In this document: piece after piece, positions 7,365 through 13,991 of the stretch | Position numbering within the stretch: position 1 is the first letter of the stretch | Layout of the letters: each line of letters begins with the position of its first letter | Origin: Clostridia bacterium | GTDB lineage: Bacteria > Bacillota > Clostridia > UMGS1810 | DNA: 13,991 nucleotides | NCBI GenBank assembly: GCA_017503945.1 | Contig: JAFVSB010000060.1 | Coordinates: 1 to 13,991 of the forward strand | Reading direction: 5' to 3' | The notes under the pieces: model-generated | Database searches by the model: none | What the model saw: only the letters and a program-made list of their open reading frames with translations | What the model was told of the DNA's origin: nothing | Program-made: the position numbers and the translations under genes

Positions 7365-7888
7365 CTGCTTATCACATCCTTTACATCACTGAGACGCCGG
7401 CGCAGACTTGCGTCTATAACCTTGCCGTCTATTTCTATTGTCATACCGCCAAGAAGCGAAGAGTCAACCTCGGTTTCTAAAATCACAGTATGACCGCACA
7501 TTGCTTCAAGCTTTTTTCTGAGAGCATCAAGCTGAGTGCCATCGAGCCCGGCTGCACTTGTTACCTTTGCGGACGAAATATTGCCGGAAGCATCAAGGAG
7601 CTTGGCATATTCCTTGCAAGCCTCAACAAAAATGCCCACAAGATTTTTTTCGCAAAGGAGCTTGAGAAAAGAGAGCGCATATTCATGAAGTGACGAAAAT
7701 GCACTGTCGATTATTGCAAGGCGTTCGTCCTTGGAAAGGGCGGGCGAAGAAAGCAGCTCTTCAAGGCCGTCACTTTGCCCAAACACCTCGGTCATAACCG
7801 AAAGCGAATCGGCAACCGACTCGCGGCAATTCTCTTCTGATGCAAGCATAAAAAGAGCCGATGCATATTCTTTACTCAATTGAGTCAT
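7361..7888 (-). CDS. atpH: ATP synthase F1 delta subunit
   Basis: The protein has 175 residues from ATG 7888. It is the peripheral-stalk clamp that fixes the b subunits to the top of F1. The N-terminal helical bundle begins TQLSKEYASALFMLA, and the C-terminal part contains VILETEVDSSLLGGM followed by IDGKVIDASLRRRLS, the classic OSCP/delta ending. Upstream GTG (7897) and ATG (7894) are in frame, but AGGTG at 7899-7895 fits as ribosome site for 7888 with 6 bases between. The start region overlaps the end of atpF by 17 bases. Sequence divergence is normal for this weakly conserved subunit. Confidence 0.95.
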   Translation of the reverse strand: MTQLSKEYASALFMLASEENCRESVADSLSVMTEVFGQSDGLEELLSSPALSKDERLAIIDSAFSSLHEYALSFLKLLCEKNLVGIFVEACKEYAKLLDASGNISSAKVTSAAGLDGTQLDALRKKLEAMCGHTVILETEVDSSLLGGMTIEIDGKVIDASLRRRLSDVKDVISR

Positions 7889-8387
7889 TGTCATCACCTA
7901 TATTTTCAATAACGGAATCTATTATGCTGCGATGGTCATCAATATTAATTTCGCGCGAAAGCATTTTTTCGGCCAATATAGCCGACACATCAACGATTTC
8001 TTTTTTGATGCCGTCGATAGCTTTTTTGCGTTCAAGCTCAGCATCGGAATAGGCCTGACGAAGGATGCCGTCGGCTTCGGCTTTGGCATCAGTGATGATT
8101 TTGTCACTGCGCCTGCCGGCTGTGTTGGCGGCATTTTTTATGATTGAATCGGCCTCAAGATCCGCGCTTTGCATTTTTTCTTTCCAGTAAATTTCATCAC
8201 GAAGAGCGTTTTCTTTTGCCTCGTCGGCAGCATTGTAGCGCTCATCGAGCTCTGCCTGCCTTTTGGCAAGCATGTTGTTGACAGGTTTGAAAAGGAATTT
8301 CTTGATTATCCAATAAAGGATACCAAGATTTGCCAGTGAAATCAAAATCTGCCACAAATTAACAGATATAACAGCCAATGATTGCAT
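7872..8387 (-). CDS. atpF: ATP synthase Fo subunit b
   Basis: The protein has 171 residues from ATG 8387. A GTG at 8396 is in frame, but its first base is part of the GGAG ribosome site, so the ATG is preferred. One N-terminal membrane helix (about residues 8-28, NLWQILISLANLGILYWII) is followed by FKPVNNMLAKRQAELDERY and a long charged, Ala-rich coiled coil that forms the peripheral stalk. There is a single b gene, so the stalk is presumably a b2 homodimer. It lies between atpE and atpH in the standard order, 16 bases after the atpE stop. Confidence 0.96.
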   Translation of the reverse strand: MQSLAVISVNLWQILISLANLGILYWIIKKFLFKPVNNMLAKRQAELDERYNAADEAKENALRDEIYWKEKMQSADLEADSIIKNAANTAGRRSDKIITDAKAEADGILRQAYSDAELERKKAIDGIKKEIVDVSAILAEKMLSREINIDDHRSIIDSVIENIGDDNDSIE

Positions 8388-8403
8388 AGTATTCACTCCA
8401 AAA

Positions 8404-8688
8404 TTAACCGATTGTGCTCATAAGAATATCTATGAAGATGTTGGGAGCTACAAATATGAGAAGAATAGCTATAACAAGAGCGTAAAGACCTGTGGTCTCG
8501 GCAATAGCACAACCCATGAGCATTGTGGTGGTTACTTCACCTTTGCACTCAGGCTGACGGCCAATAGCTTCACAAGCTTTGGCAACAGCATTACCTTCAC
8601 CAATACCGGGGCCTATACCTGCAATCATGGCAGTACCTGCACCAAGAGCACAACAACCTAAAATAATAGCAACTGCAATTTCCAACAT
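8404..8688 (-). CDS. atpE: ATP synthase Fo subunit c (proteolipid), with Na+-type two-carboxylate site
   Basis: The protein has 94 residues in two membrane helices joined by the RQPE loop (44-47). Many copies form the rotor ring. Helix 1 contains AGIGPGIGEGNA, helix 2 contains GCAIAETTGLYALV. The ion-carrying carboxylate is E64. Aligned by hand to the Ilyobacter tartaricus Na+ ring (Q32, E65, S66, T67, Y70), the equivalents here are E31, E64, T65, T66 and Y69. That is the Na+-coordinating set, with a second carboxylate at the Q32 position as described for Fusobacterium nucleatum. Na+ coupling is therefore likely; H+ coupling cannot be excluded without tests. GGAGGT at 8697-8702 overlaps the end of atpB. 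Confidence 0.97.
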   Translation of the reverse strand: MLEIAVAIILGCCALGAGTAMIAGIGPGIGEGNAVAKACEAIGRQPECKGEVTTTMLMGCAIAETTGLYALVIAILLIFVAPNIFIDILMSTIG

Positions 8689-8690
8689 AA

Positions 8691-9587
8691 TTAATTACCT
8701 CCAACTAATTTTTTTGTTTTTTTCAATTTTCTTTTTTCGTATTCCTCAGCAGGGAATCCGTTGGCGATATACAGCATGGTAAGCATGGCAAAGATATATG
8801 CCTGCAGGCAACCGCTGAACACATCAAAATATATTGACAGTATAGCGGGAAGACCGATTTGCAAAAATGGTATATCACCCAAAAATCCGGGAAGAAATCC
8901 CAAAAGCATTGACGAAAGCCCCTGAAGACCTGTGGCCACAAGCACAGATATTACCGCGCCCGAAAGCACATTGCCATAGTGACGGAATGCCATGGATATG
9001 GGAGTGGCAACCTCACTGATGAGATTGAGCGGCATCAGGAGCACAGGGTCGGACATATCTTTAATGTATTGGATGGGACCGCATTTCATCTTGTAGTAGG
9101 TTATGAGAATAAACACAAGTATTGCCCAACCGCCCACGATGTTGACATCGGATGTGGGAGGATACAATCCAAAGAGTGAAAGCAGACTCGATAGCGCCGA
9201 CAATGCCAAAATGGCTGTCACAAACGGTGCAAAGCCCGAAAAATAAGCCCCCATGTTGCCATCAACTATAGCTTTGACTTTTTCAACAATCCATTCGGCA
9301 ATATGATGACGGGCAGTAAGCTTGCCCGAACATATGCCATGAGTCAAAAACAGGCACAATCCAAGTATGGATATCATAACAAAGGCCGAATTAACCTGAG
9401 ATTCGGTTATGGGCAAATTATGGATTGGCATTTGCAAAGTGAAATATATATCGGCGCCTGCAATGTCTATTCCCTCAGACAAAGGATTGGTCAAAACTTT
9501 GATGACAATAGCAGCCACAATCGGCAATATCATCATCAAAATATAGAGCAGATCAACCGCTTTAAACGAGCGGCTATTGGACTTCAT
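8691..9587 (-). CDS. atpB: ATP synthase Fo subunit a
   Basis: The protein has 298 residues from ATG 9587, preceded by AGGAGGTG at 9599-9606. It is the stator membrane subunit that provides the ion half-channels. The essential arginine is R202 in SMAFRHYGN, equivalent to E. coli R210. LYPPTSDVN (141-149) and LQAYIFAMLTMLYI (261-274) are standard family blocks. About six hydrophobic segments are visible. The frame stays open 19 codons further upstream, but that part overlaps the end of atpI and lacks a ribosome site. The true start overlaps atpI by 14 bases. The C-terminal tail is lysine-rich and cytoplasmic. Confidence 0.97.
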   Translation of the reverse strand: MKSNSRSFKAVDLLYILMMILPIVAAIVIKVLTNPLSEGIDIAGADIYFTLQMPIHNLPITESQVNSAFVMISILGLCLFLTHGICSGKLTARHHIAEWIVEKVKAIVDGNMGAYFSGFAPFVTAILALSALSSLLSLFGLYPPTSDVNIVGGWAILVFILITYYKMKCGPIQYIKDMSDPVLLMPLNLISEVATPISMAFRHYGNVLSGAVISVLVATGLQGLSSMLLGFLPGFLGDIPFLQIGLPAILSIYFDVFSGCLQAYIFAMLTMLYIANGFPAEEYEKRKLKKTKKLVGGN

Positions 9588-9993
9588 TTTGTACAGACAC
9601 CTCCTTTGCTTCCTGCTTGTTTTTAATAAGCGGGCGCAGTGCAACAGCTATGCGCGGGAAAAACAGCGGAATTATTGTTGCAATGGTGGAAAAGCAAGGG
9701 AGCACTACCCCTAAAACCACGCACACAAAAATAAAAAGAGTGCGAAGCGACTGCGAAAGCTTCATAAGCTTTTTGGCATCTGCTTCATCTTTGCCAAGAG
9801 CCTGCTGCACGGTGATACCCATAAAGAAAAAGTTGAGTATCATGACAGCTGCTCCGAGAAGGTTGCCTAAAAGGACCTTGTAGCTCCAAAGATGTGCAAA
9901 TATAAACACAGCCTGCATGATGACACTAAGCACGCATATCCACGCGCTAATCCATAAAGTCTCTTTCACGACGGTTTTATCCGCCTTTATCAT
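9574..9993 (-). CDS. atpI: ATP synthase subunit I-like membrane protein
   Basis: The protein has 139 residues with four predicted membrane helices at about 13-34, 40-61, 84-100 and 101-119, a charged loop between helices 2 and 3 (GKDEADAKKLMK) and a polar C-terminal tail. Sequence conservation in this family is low. The call rests on size, the four-helix layout and position as the first gene of the atp operon, overlapping atpB by 14 bases. AtpI is not part of the final enzyme; it is thought to help c-ring assembly and possibly to carry Mg2+. AGGAG about 10 bases upstream supports the ATG at 9993. It could be an unrelated small membrane protein, but the context argues strongly for AtpI. Confidence 0.8.
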   Translation of the reverse strand: MIKADKTVVKETLWISAWICVLSVIMQAVFIFAHLWSYKVLLGNLLGAAVMILNFFFMGITVQQALGKDEADAKKLMKLSQSLRTLFIFVCVVLGVVLPCFSTIATIIPLFFPRIAVALRPLIKNKQEAKEVSVQNEVQ

Positions 9994-10049
9994 GCTCTCA
10001 TCACTCCTTTGATTTGTTAGTCAAAACCTGATTTGCACCAAATTTTGCT

Positions 10050-10079
10050 ATTATACACTTATTGTAACACATATTGTGT
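10050..10079 (-). promoter_or_regulatory. Promoter of the atp operon with an inverted repeat
   Basis: Read leftward, an exact TATAAT lies at 10055-10050, giving a start near 10043 and a leader of about 50 bases to atpI. No good -35 is found at the usual distance. In its place lies an inverted repeat, ACACA-TAT-TGTGT at 10067-10079. This could be an operator or a site for an activator compensating for the weak -35. The regulator is not identified. Confidence 0.5.
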
Positions 10080-10126
10080 GCAATAGCAACAAAAGTTATT
10101 TTTTTAACAACATGTTTTATAAATCA

Positions 10127-10155
10127 AAAAGAGCGCAATAAAACTGCGCTCTTTT
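10127..10155 (-). terminator. Terminator of the nagA-kinase operon
   Basis: GAGCGCA (10131-10137), a 7-base loop, then TGCGCTC (10145-10151) form a perfect stem extended by four A:T pairs on each side. Read leftward it follows the kinase stop by 13 bases and is followed by a T-run. It insulates the sugar operon from the atp promoter. Confidence 0.9.
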
Positions 10156-10168
10156 AAATATAAAATAA

Positions 10169-11539
10169 TTATTTATTGATTTTGGGAAGGCTTGCAGCCG
10201 CAACAGACTGGCCTACTCTTCTGGCTTTTTCATCGGGAATGTGAAGCTCTACTTTGGAAGCAAGCTCAGGGAACTCAGTGTTTAGCACTTCGTTGGCTTT
10301 GGCAAGAAGAATTGTGCCGCCTTTGCCGCTTGTTACTCTGCCCATGATGAGAACATGCTTGATGTCATAGAACATGGAATAATATGCAATTGTGTAGCCG
10401 AAATATGTGCCGATTGTGTCATAGATATCAGCTGCGCGGCTATCATCTTTTTCCATGAGACCCTGCACAACTTTGAGCTTTTCGGCAGGTGAAAGGCTCT
10501 CATCAAGCTCGATGCCTGCTTTGGGAGCAAGCTTGATTACAGCATCTTGAGAGAAATATTTAACACCGCAGCCATAATCGCCGCTCCATTCGTCTACCAT
10601 GGCGCCTTTGTTGAAATCAACAGGCACAAATGCAAGCTCATTGAGCCAGCCGGTGATGTTGCCGTCTTTGTCTACATAGCCTGCAGCTTCGCTTGTGCCC
10701 ATTGCAACACCCAAGACATTGTTGTCTTCAAGGCTCATAGCGCCTGCAAGAGCAGTAACATCGCCATCATTTGCAACTTCAACGGGTACATCGCCTATTT
10801 CTTTGGCTACATCAAGATACATGTTTTTAACATGCTTTTCAAAATCTTCATCGGAAACCTTGAGGAACAATGAAGCAACCATGATTTTGTTGTCAATATA
10901 TACACCTGCAGATGAAACGCCGATAGCATCAACTCTGGGCATGTGAGATGCAGCGGTTTTCATTGCGCTTAAGATGCCCTGATAGTGATAGCTTGGGTCG
11001 CTTTCAAGCTTGGGGAACCACACAACTTCTTCGGAATATACGGTCTCGCCATCGATAACCGCCGAAACCTTGCGGTCACTTCCGCCTGCATCAAAGCCAA
11101 TGCGGCAGCCATCAAGATGACGGCCTACAGGTGAAGAAACATCGTTTTCGGCAGGAGCATCTTCAATATTTTCCACATACACAACCTCAAATGGTTTTTC
11201 GTATACGCGAGCCATGAAGTTATAGTCAAATTCTCTTGCACCGCCAATTGAGTAGTCAGCAGCAATGCGCTCATAGATATATTTGGAGCCGGCTATGTAA
11301 ACCTTGAAGCCGCCCTTTGCCCACAGAAGGGTTTTGATGATTCGTTCTGCTATAGCGTAGTTTTCTTCGTCGTGACCTGTGTTTTCCTTGAAGGTGTCGA
11401 GATTGTACACAGCCATAAGGCCGCCGTTTCTTTCAACGCAAATAACAACCTTCTGAGAGTCAGCTTTGGCTACAGCTGCCTTATAGTCATTGATGACCTT
11501 GACCATAGGCAAAAATTCCGGTTCGAGTTTTGCAATCAT
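10169..11539 (-). CDS. ROK-like sugar kinase with an N-terminal extension (putative amino-sugar kinase)
   Basis: The protein has 456 residues; typical ROK kinases have about 300. The ASKHA kinase core begins near residue 143 (CRIGFDAGGSDRK, the phosphate-1 loop). It continues with GVSSAGVYIDNK (207-218), ANDGDVTALAGAM (256-268), where D258 matches the catalytic base of the ROK NDANAAA motif, GVAMGTSEAAGY (277-288, phosphate-2) and VLIMGRVTSGKGG (396-408, adenosine site). The zinc motif CxCGxxGCxE is not present; the region reads EWSGDYGCGVKYF. Residues 1-140 contain alternating strands and helices (VVICVERNGGLMAVYNLD, FKVYIAGSKYIYERI) that I do not recognise. The gene starts 2 bases after nagA stops, with its AAGGAG inside the nagA end. 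The likely role is phosphorylation of GlcNAc or a related sugar to feed NagA. The substrate is inferred from context only. Confidence 0.7.
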   Translation of the reverse strand: MIAKLEPEFLPMVKVINDYKAAVAKADSQKVVICVERNGGLMAVYNLDTFKENTGHDEENYAIAERIIKTLLWAKGGFKVYIAGSKYIYERIAADYSIGGAREFDYNFMARVYEKPFEVVYVENIEDAPAENDVSSPVGRHLDGCRIGFDAGGSDRKVSAVIDGETVYSEEVVWFPKLESDPSYHYQGILSAMKTAASHMPRVDAIGVSSAGVYIDNKIMVASLFLKVSDEDFEKHVKNMYLDVAKEIGDVPVEVANDGDVTALAGAMSLEDNNVLGVAMGTSEAAGYVDKDGNITGWLNELAFVPVDFNKGAMVDEWSGDYGCGVKYFSQDAVIKLAPKAGIELDESLSPAEKLKVVQGLMEKDDSRAADIYDTIGTYFGYTIAYYSMFYDIKHVLIMGRVTSGKGGTILLAKANEVLNTEFPELASKVELHIPDEKARRVGQSVAAASLPKINK

Positions 11540-11541
11540 TG

Positions 11542-12690
11542 TTATTCTCCTTTTTTATATCTGATTTCGCCGCCGAGTATTGTCATGGAAACTGCAAATT
11601 TTTCGTCGGCAATTATTATGTCTGCTCGTTTGCCCTCTTCAAGAGAGCCGATTTCGCCATCTTCACCAAGTGCCTTTGCAGGATTGAGCGAAGCACATGC
11701 AACAGCTTCATATATTTCAAGCTCTGAATTGTCATAGAGATTAAACACAGCATCGTTGAGATTGAGCACACTGCCTGCAATGGTACCATCTGGCATGAGG
11801 CACTGTATGCCCTCTTTGTGCACCGGCTGACCGCCGAGAGTGTAGTCGCCGTCGGGCATGCCGCCTGCTCTGATGCAATCGGTAATGAGACAGAGCTTGT
11901 CACCCTTGAGCTTGGCCACCATGTTGAAAATGCCTTTGTTCACATGGAAGGTATCGGCAATGAGCTCTGTGCTCACTCTGGAGTCAGAAAGCGCCGCACC
12001 CACAACACCGGGGCTGCGATGCGAAAGAGCTGTCATTGCATTGAAAAGATGGGTTGTGTGGCGAACACCGTCCTCCACTCCCTTGGCTGCCTGCTCATAG
12101 GTTGCATCGGTGTGACCCATAGATATGAGCACATTGGTGTCTTTGGAAACCTCTGCAATGCACTCAGCTGCACCGTCTACTTCGGGAGCAACGGTGAAAA
12201 GCTTGATTATATCGGCATTTGCTTTGATGAAAGCGGCATCGGGGCGAAGAATATGCTCCTCTGCCTGAGCTCCCTTTTTCTTGGAGTTGATAAAGGGTCC
12301 TTCACTGTTTACACCAAGAACACGGGCGCCATAGTATTCATTGCTACTTTTGAGAGTGCGCACACAATCAAAAGCTGCTTCGATTTCTGCCTTTGACACT
12401 GTCATAGTGGTGGGGCACCATGCAGTTACGCCGTTTTTGATGATACCCTCTGCCATAAGACGGATACCATCTATGTCACCATCGGACACATCGGCACCGA
12501 GGAAACCGTGAATATGCATATCTACAAGGCCGGGAGCAACATATTTGCCAGCGGCATCGATAACCTCATACTCTGAAAGATCTATGTCTTTTATATCTGC
12601 AAGTTTTTGAATTTTGCTGTCGAATATAACTGCCAGATTGTCAGCAACTCTATCGGGCAAAATAACCTTGCCGTTGATTATACACTTCAT
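11542..12690 (-). CDS. nagA: N-acetylglucosamine-6-phosphate deacetylase
   Basis: The protein has 382 residues, normal for the family. It is a cytoplasmic amidohydrolase that removes acetate from GlcNAc-6-phosphate to give glucosamine-6-phosphate. Metal ligands and catalytic residues are in place: HxH at H59/H61 (DMHIHG), E130 in NSEGPF, H193 in GHTDA, H214 in THLFNAM, and D271 in ITDCIRAGG. These match E131, H195, H216 and D273 of the E. coli enzyme. The retained HxH pair suggests a two-metal site as in Bacillus, where E. coli has replaced these histidines. The start at 12690 follows AAGGGG. It is the first gene of a two-gene operon with the kinase. No nagB, PTS gene or NagR is nearby. Confidence 0.96.
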   Translation of the reverse strand: MKCIINGKVILPDRVADNLAVIFDSKIQKLADIKDIDLSEYEVIDAAGKYVAPGLVDMHIHGFLGADVSDGDIDGIRLMAEGIIKNGVTAWCPTTMTVSKAEIEAAFDCVRTLKSSNEYYGARVLGVNSEGPFINSKKKGAQAEEHILRPDAAFIKANADIIKLFTVAPEVDGAAECIAEVSKDTNVLISMGHTDATYEQAAKGVEDGVRHTTHLFNAMTALSHRSPGVVGAALSDSRVSTELIADTFHVNKGIFNMVAKLKGDKLCLITDCIRAGGMPDGDYTLGGQPVHKEGIQCLMPDGTIAGSVLNLNDAVFNLYDNSELEIYEAVACASLNPAKALGEDGEIGSLEEGKRADIIIADEKFAVSMTILGGEIRYKKGE

Positions 12691-12862
12691 AACATTACCC
12701 CTTTCTTAAGCAGTTGCGTTAATATCCGAACCCGTTTTGAGTGCGTATTTTTACGCCACTGCATTGTTAAAATGCTCATAAATGCCTTTAAATAAATGTT
12801 ATCACAAGTCCGAAAAAAATGCAACCGATTTTTACAATTTTCCCTGTTTTTAAAGCATAAAT
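12691..12862 (-). promoter_or_regulatory. Leader and probable promoter region of nagA
   Basis: This 172-base gap separates the tRNA-dihydrouridine synthase gene from nagA, both read leftward. No hairpin terminator for the upstream gene is visible, so read-through is possible. A weak promoter can be drawn read leftward (TTGCAT, 17 bp, TAACAT, near 12795-12825). A small hairpin, GCGTA-TTTT-TACGC, lies at 12743-12756 in the leader. No clear cre site or known amino-sugar operator was found. Confidence 0.3.
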
Positions 12863-13795
12863 TTACCTTTGGCATTCTTTTGGCAGCAAATCAAGACTTT
12901 TGCGAAATTCGCCAAGCTTGGCTGCCTTTTTTATGAGCTTGGCAGTCTTTTTTTCACAAGGATAATTTTCGATGCAATACAGCCATATTTCTTTGAGCTT
13001 GTGAAGTGTGTAGATGTCACTGCCCAAAAGAGGATTGTATTTTTCGATGAGTCTGTCGGTAAAGCAAAGCAGCTCATTTGTGCTAAGAGGCTTTCCGCCT
13101 TTTATTTCCCTGAAAATGGCAGGATTTGCCACAGCTCCCCTGCCAAGCATGACCGAATCGAGGTTTTCAAACCGACTGCACACCGAGCCAAACTGCTCTT
13201 TGGTGTTTATGTTGCCATTATAGCAAAGAGGCATTTTGCACTTTGAAACGGCAGTGGCAAATGCATCCATGTCGGGCATGGCCTTATACATCTGAGCGCG
13301 GGTGCGCGGGTGAATGATGAGAAGCTCTATAGCAAAGCGATTATATATTTCAATGAGTCTTTCAAATTCATCAGGTGCAGAAAAGCCGATTCGGGTTTTG
13401 ACCGAAATCTTAAAATCGGTTGTAGCAAAAACTTCTTCAAAAAAACGCTCCAAAGCATCGGGCTCGCGCAAGAACGCCGCGCCCCTGCCCTTTTTGCACA
13501 CAGTGTTTGACGGGCAACCAAGATTGAGATTGACCTCATTATAACCAAGGGGACGGATTTTGTCGGTAAATTTAAAAAATGCCGAGGCTGAGTTTGTGAG
13601 CACCTGGACCTTGAGATTAACTCCCGCATTACGCTCGGGAGTGATATCACGGATTGTTTTTAGTGAAAGCTTTTCGTTGTCGGTTGGGGTGATAAAAGGC
13701 GCATAGTAGGCATCACAATGCCCGAAAACTTCGGCATGAGTGTTTCTGAAAGTATAGGTGGTTATGCCCTCAAGGGGTGCGAAATAGAGTTTCAT
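12863..13795 (-). CDS. dus: tRNA-dihydrouridine synthase family protein
   Basis: The protein has 310 residues and is an FMN enzyme that reduces uridine to dihydrouridine in tRNA. It is a TIM barrel starting LYFAPLEGITTYTFRN. The active-site block is NLNLGCPSNTVCKKGRG with catalytic C94, then KTRIG (K133), IIHPRTRAQMY (160-170) where most relatives have HGRTR, CYNGNI (191-196) and MLGRGAVANPAIF (216-228), the phosphate-binding end. The C-terminal helical domain that grips tRNA is present. ATG 13795 follows GGAGG at 13800-13804 at a short distance. A -10-like TATAAT lies at 13853-13848 upstream. Which of the Dus types (A/B/C) it is, and so which tRNA position it modifies, cannot be decided by eye. 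It stands alone with no linked function. Confidence 0.93.
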   Translation of the reverse strand: MKLYFAPLEGITTYTFRNTHAEVFGHCDAYYAPFITPTDNEKLSLKTIRDITPERNAGVNLKVQVLTNSASAFFKFTDKIRPLGYNEVNLNLGCPSNTVCKKGRGAAFLREPDALERFFEEVFATTDFKISVKTRIGFSAPDEFERLIEIYNRFAIELLIIHPRTRAQMYKAMPDMDAFATAVSKCKMPLCYNGNINTKEQFGSVCSRFENLDSVMLGRGAVANPAIFREIKGGKPLSTNELLCFTDRLIEKYNPLLGSDIYTLHKLKEIWLYCIENYPCEKKTAKLIKKAAKLGEFRKSLDLLPKECQR

Positions 13796-13847
13796 ATATC
13801 CTCCGTATCATTTGAATCTTAAAGTCCTTATGTTGGCTATCAAAAAT

Positions 13848-13853
13848 ATTATA
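13848..13853 (-). promoter_or_regulatory. Possible -10 element of the dus gene
   Basis: Read leftward this is an exact TATAAT, about 53 bases before the dus start in an AT-rich stretch. No convincing -35 is seen 16-18 bp upstream, so the promoter is uncertain. Confidence 0.4.
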
Positions 13854-13881
13854 AATTATTGTTTAGCAAATAACCGTCTTC

Positions 13882-13976
13882 GCAGGTTTGGGTATACTTT
13901 TTCCGCTTCGGCTTCGAAACAGCAAGCTGTGCTTGCCGTTTCTGCAGAGCCGCTGCAAAAGCACACCCAAACCTGC
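13882..13976. repeat. Large nested palindrome, probable intergenic repeat element or structured RNA
   Basis: The outer arms GCAGGTTTGGGT (13882-13893) and ACCCAAACCTGC (13965-13976) are perfect 12-bp inverted repeats. Inside them CTTTT (13897-13901) pairs with AAAAG (13957-13961), CGGCT (13909-13913) with AGCCG (13948-13952), GAAAC (13916-13920) with GTTTC (13938-13942), and GCAAGC (13922-13927) with GCTTGC (13931-13936) around a 3-base loop. The result is one long, imperfect hairpin of 95 bases. It is more GC-rich than the AT-rich spacer beside it. Read leftward the region is an open frame from the window edge to a stop at 13865-13863 (42 residues, very basic), but it has no recognisable protein character. 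Palindromic intergenic repeats in gut Clostridia often give such spurious frames. Confidence 0.6.
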
Positions 13977-13991
13977 CGCCAATGATTTTGG

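Noticed and set aside
10062..10083. A Rex redox-repressor site upstream of the atp operon
   Set aside because: The repeat has TTG...CAA ends but is 22 bp with unequal arms; it does not fit the 18-bp Rex pattern.
11818..12396. A 192-codon plus-strand frame inside nagA
   Set aside because: It is antisense to a clearly functional nagA, with no promoter, ribosome site or recognisable domain.
12687..12875. A 62-codon minus-strand frame between dus and nagA
   Set aside because: It begins inside the dus end, lacks a ribosome site, and its composition is that of AT-rich spacer.

Overview
The window looks like chromosome of an anaerobic, fermentative Firmicute, probably a gut Clostridia/Oscillospiraceae-type bacterium. 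The grounds are strong AGGAGG-type ribosome sites, sigma-A-like promoters, an ATP-cone ribonucleotide reductase behind NrdR boxes, LplB/YtcP-type sugar permeases, a nine-gene F-type ATP synthase operon and short A/T-flanked intrinsic terminators. This placement is inferred from gene content. Almost everything lies on the minus strand; only the AraC-type regulator (2526-3344) is on the plus strand. No gene-free stretch exceeds 300 bases. I see no tRNA, rRNA, CRISPR array, transposase or phage gene.

Layout, left to right. Positions 1-283 hold the first 94 codons of a ribonucleotide reductase (most likely anaerobic nrdD), with two NrdR boxes and a TTGACA promoter upstream. Positions 388-2302 hold a two-gene carbohydrate ABC-transporter permease operon (LplB-like, then YtcP/LplC-like) ending in a hairpin terminator. 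No substrate-binding protein or ATPase gene is present. A divergent AraC-family regulator with a strong promoter follows. A bidirectional terminator (3347-3379) separates it from the ATP synthase operon.

Positions 3382-9993 hold the complete operon, transcribed atpI-B-E-F-H-A-G-D-C with overlaps or gaps of a few to some 20 bases. Two features stand out. The c subunit carries two carboxylates (E31 and E64) with T65, T66 and Y69, which resembles the two-carboxylate Na+-binding rotor known from Fusobacterium. The epsilon subunit is only 87 residues long and lacks the C-terminal helical hairpin that inhibits ATP hydrolysis. Together they suggest an enzyme that can run as an ATP-driven Na+ pump; this is inference.

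Positions 10169-12690 hold an amino-sugar operon: nagA (GlcNAc-6-phosphate deacetylase), then an unusual ROK-like kinase with an extra N-terminal region of about 140 residues and degenerate ROK motifs. A kinase plus deacetylase pair fits use of free GlcNAc, or a related N-acetylated sugar, taken up unphosphorylated. Positions 12863-13795 encode a tRNA-dihydrouridine synthase. The right end (13882-13976) is a large nested palindrome that looks like a repetitive intergenic element or a structured RNA.

Most genes are ordinary. The points worth a second look are the Na+-type rotor with truncated epsilon, the divergent kinase, the terminal palindrome, and the candidate operators upstream of nrdD, the permeases and the atp operon.
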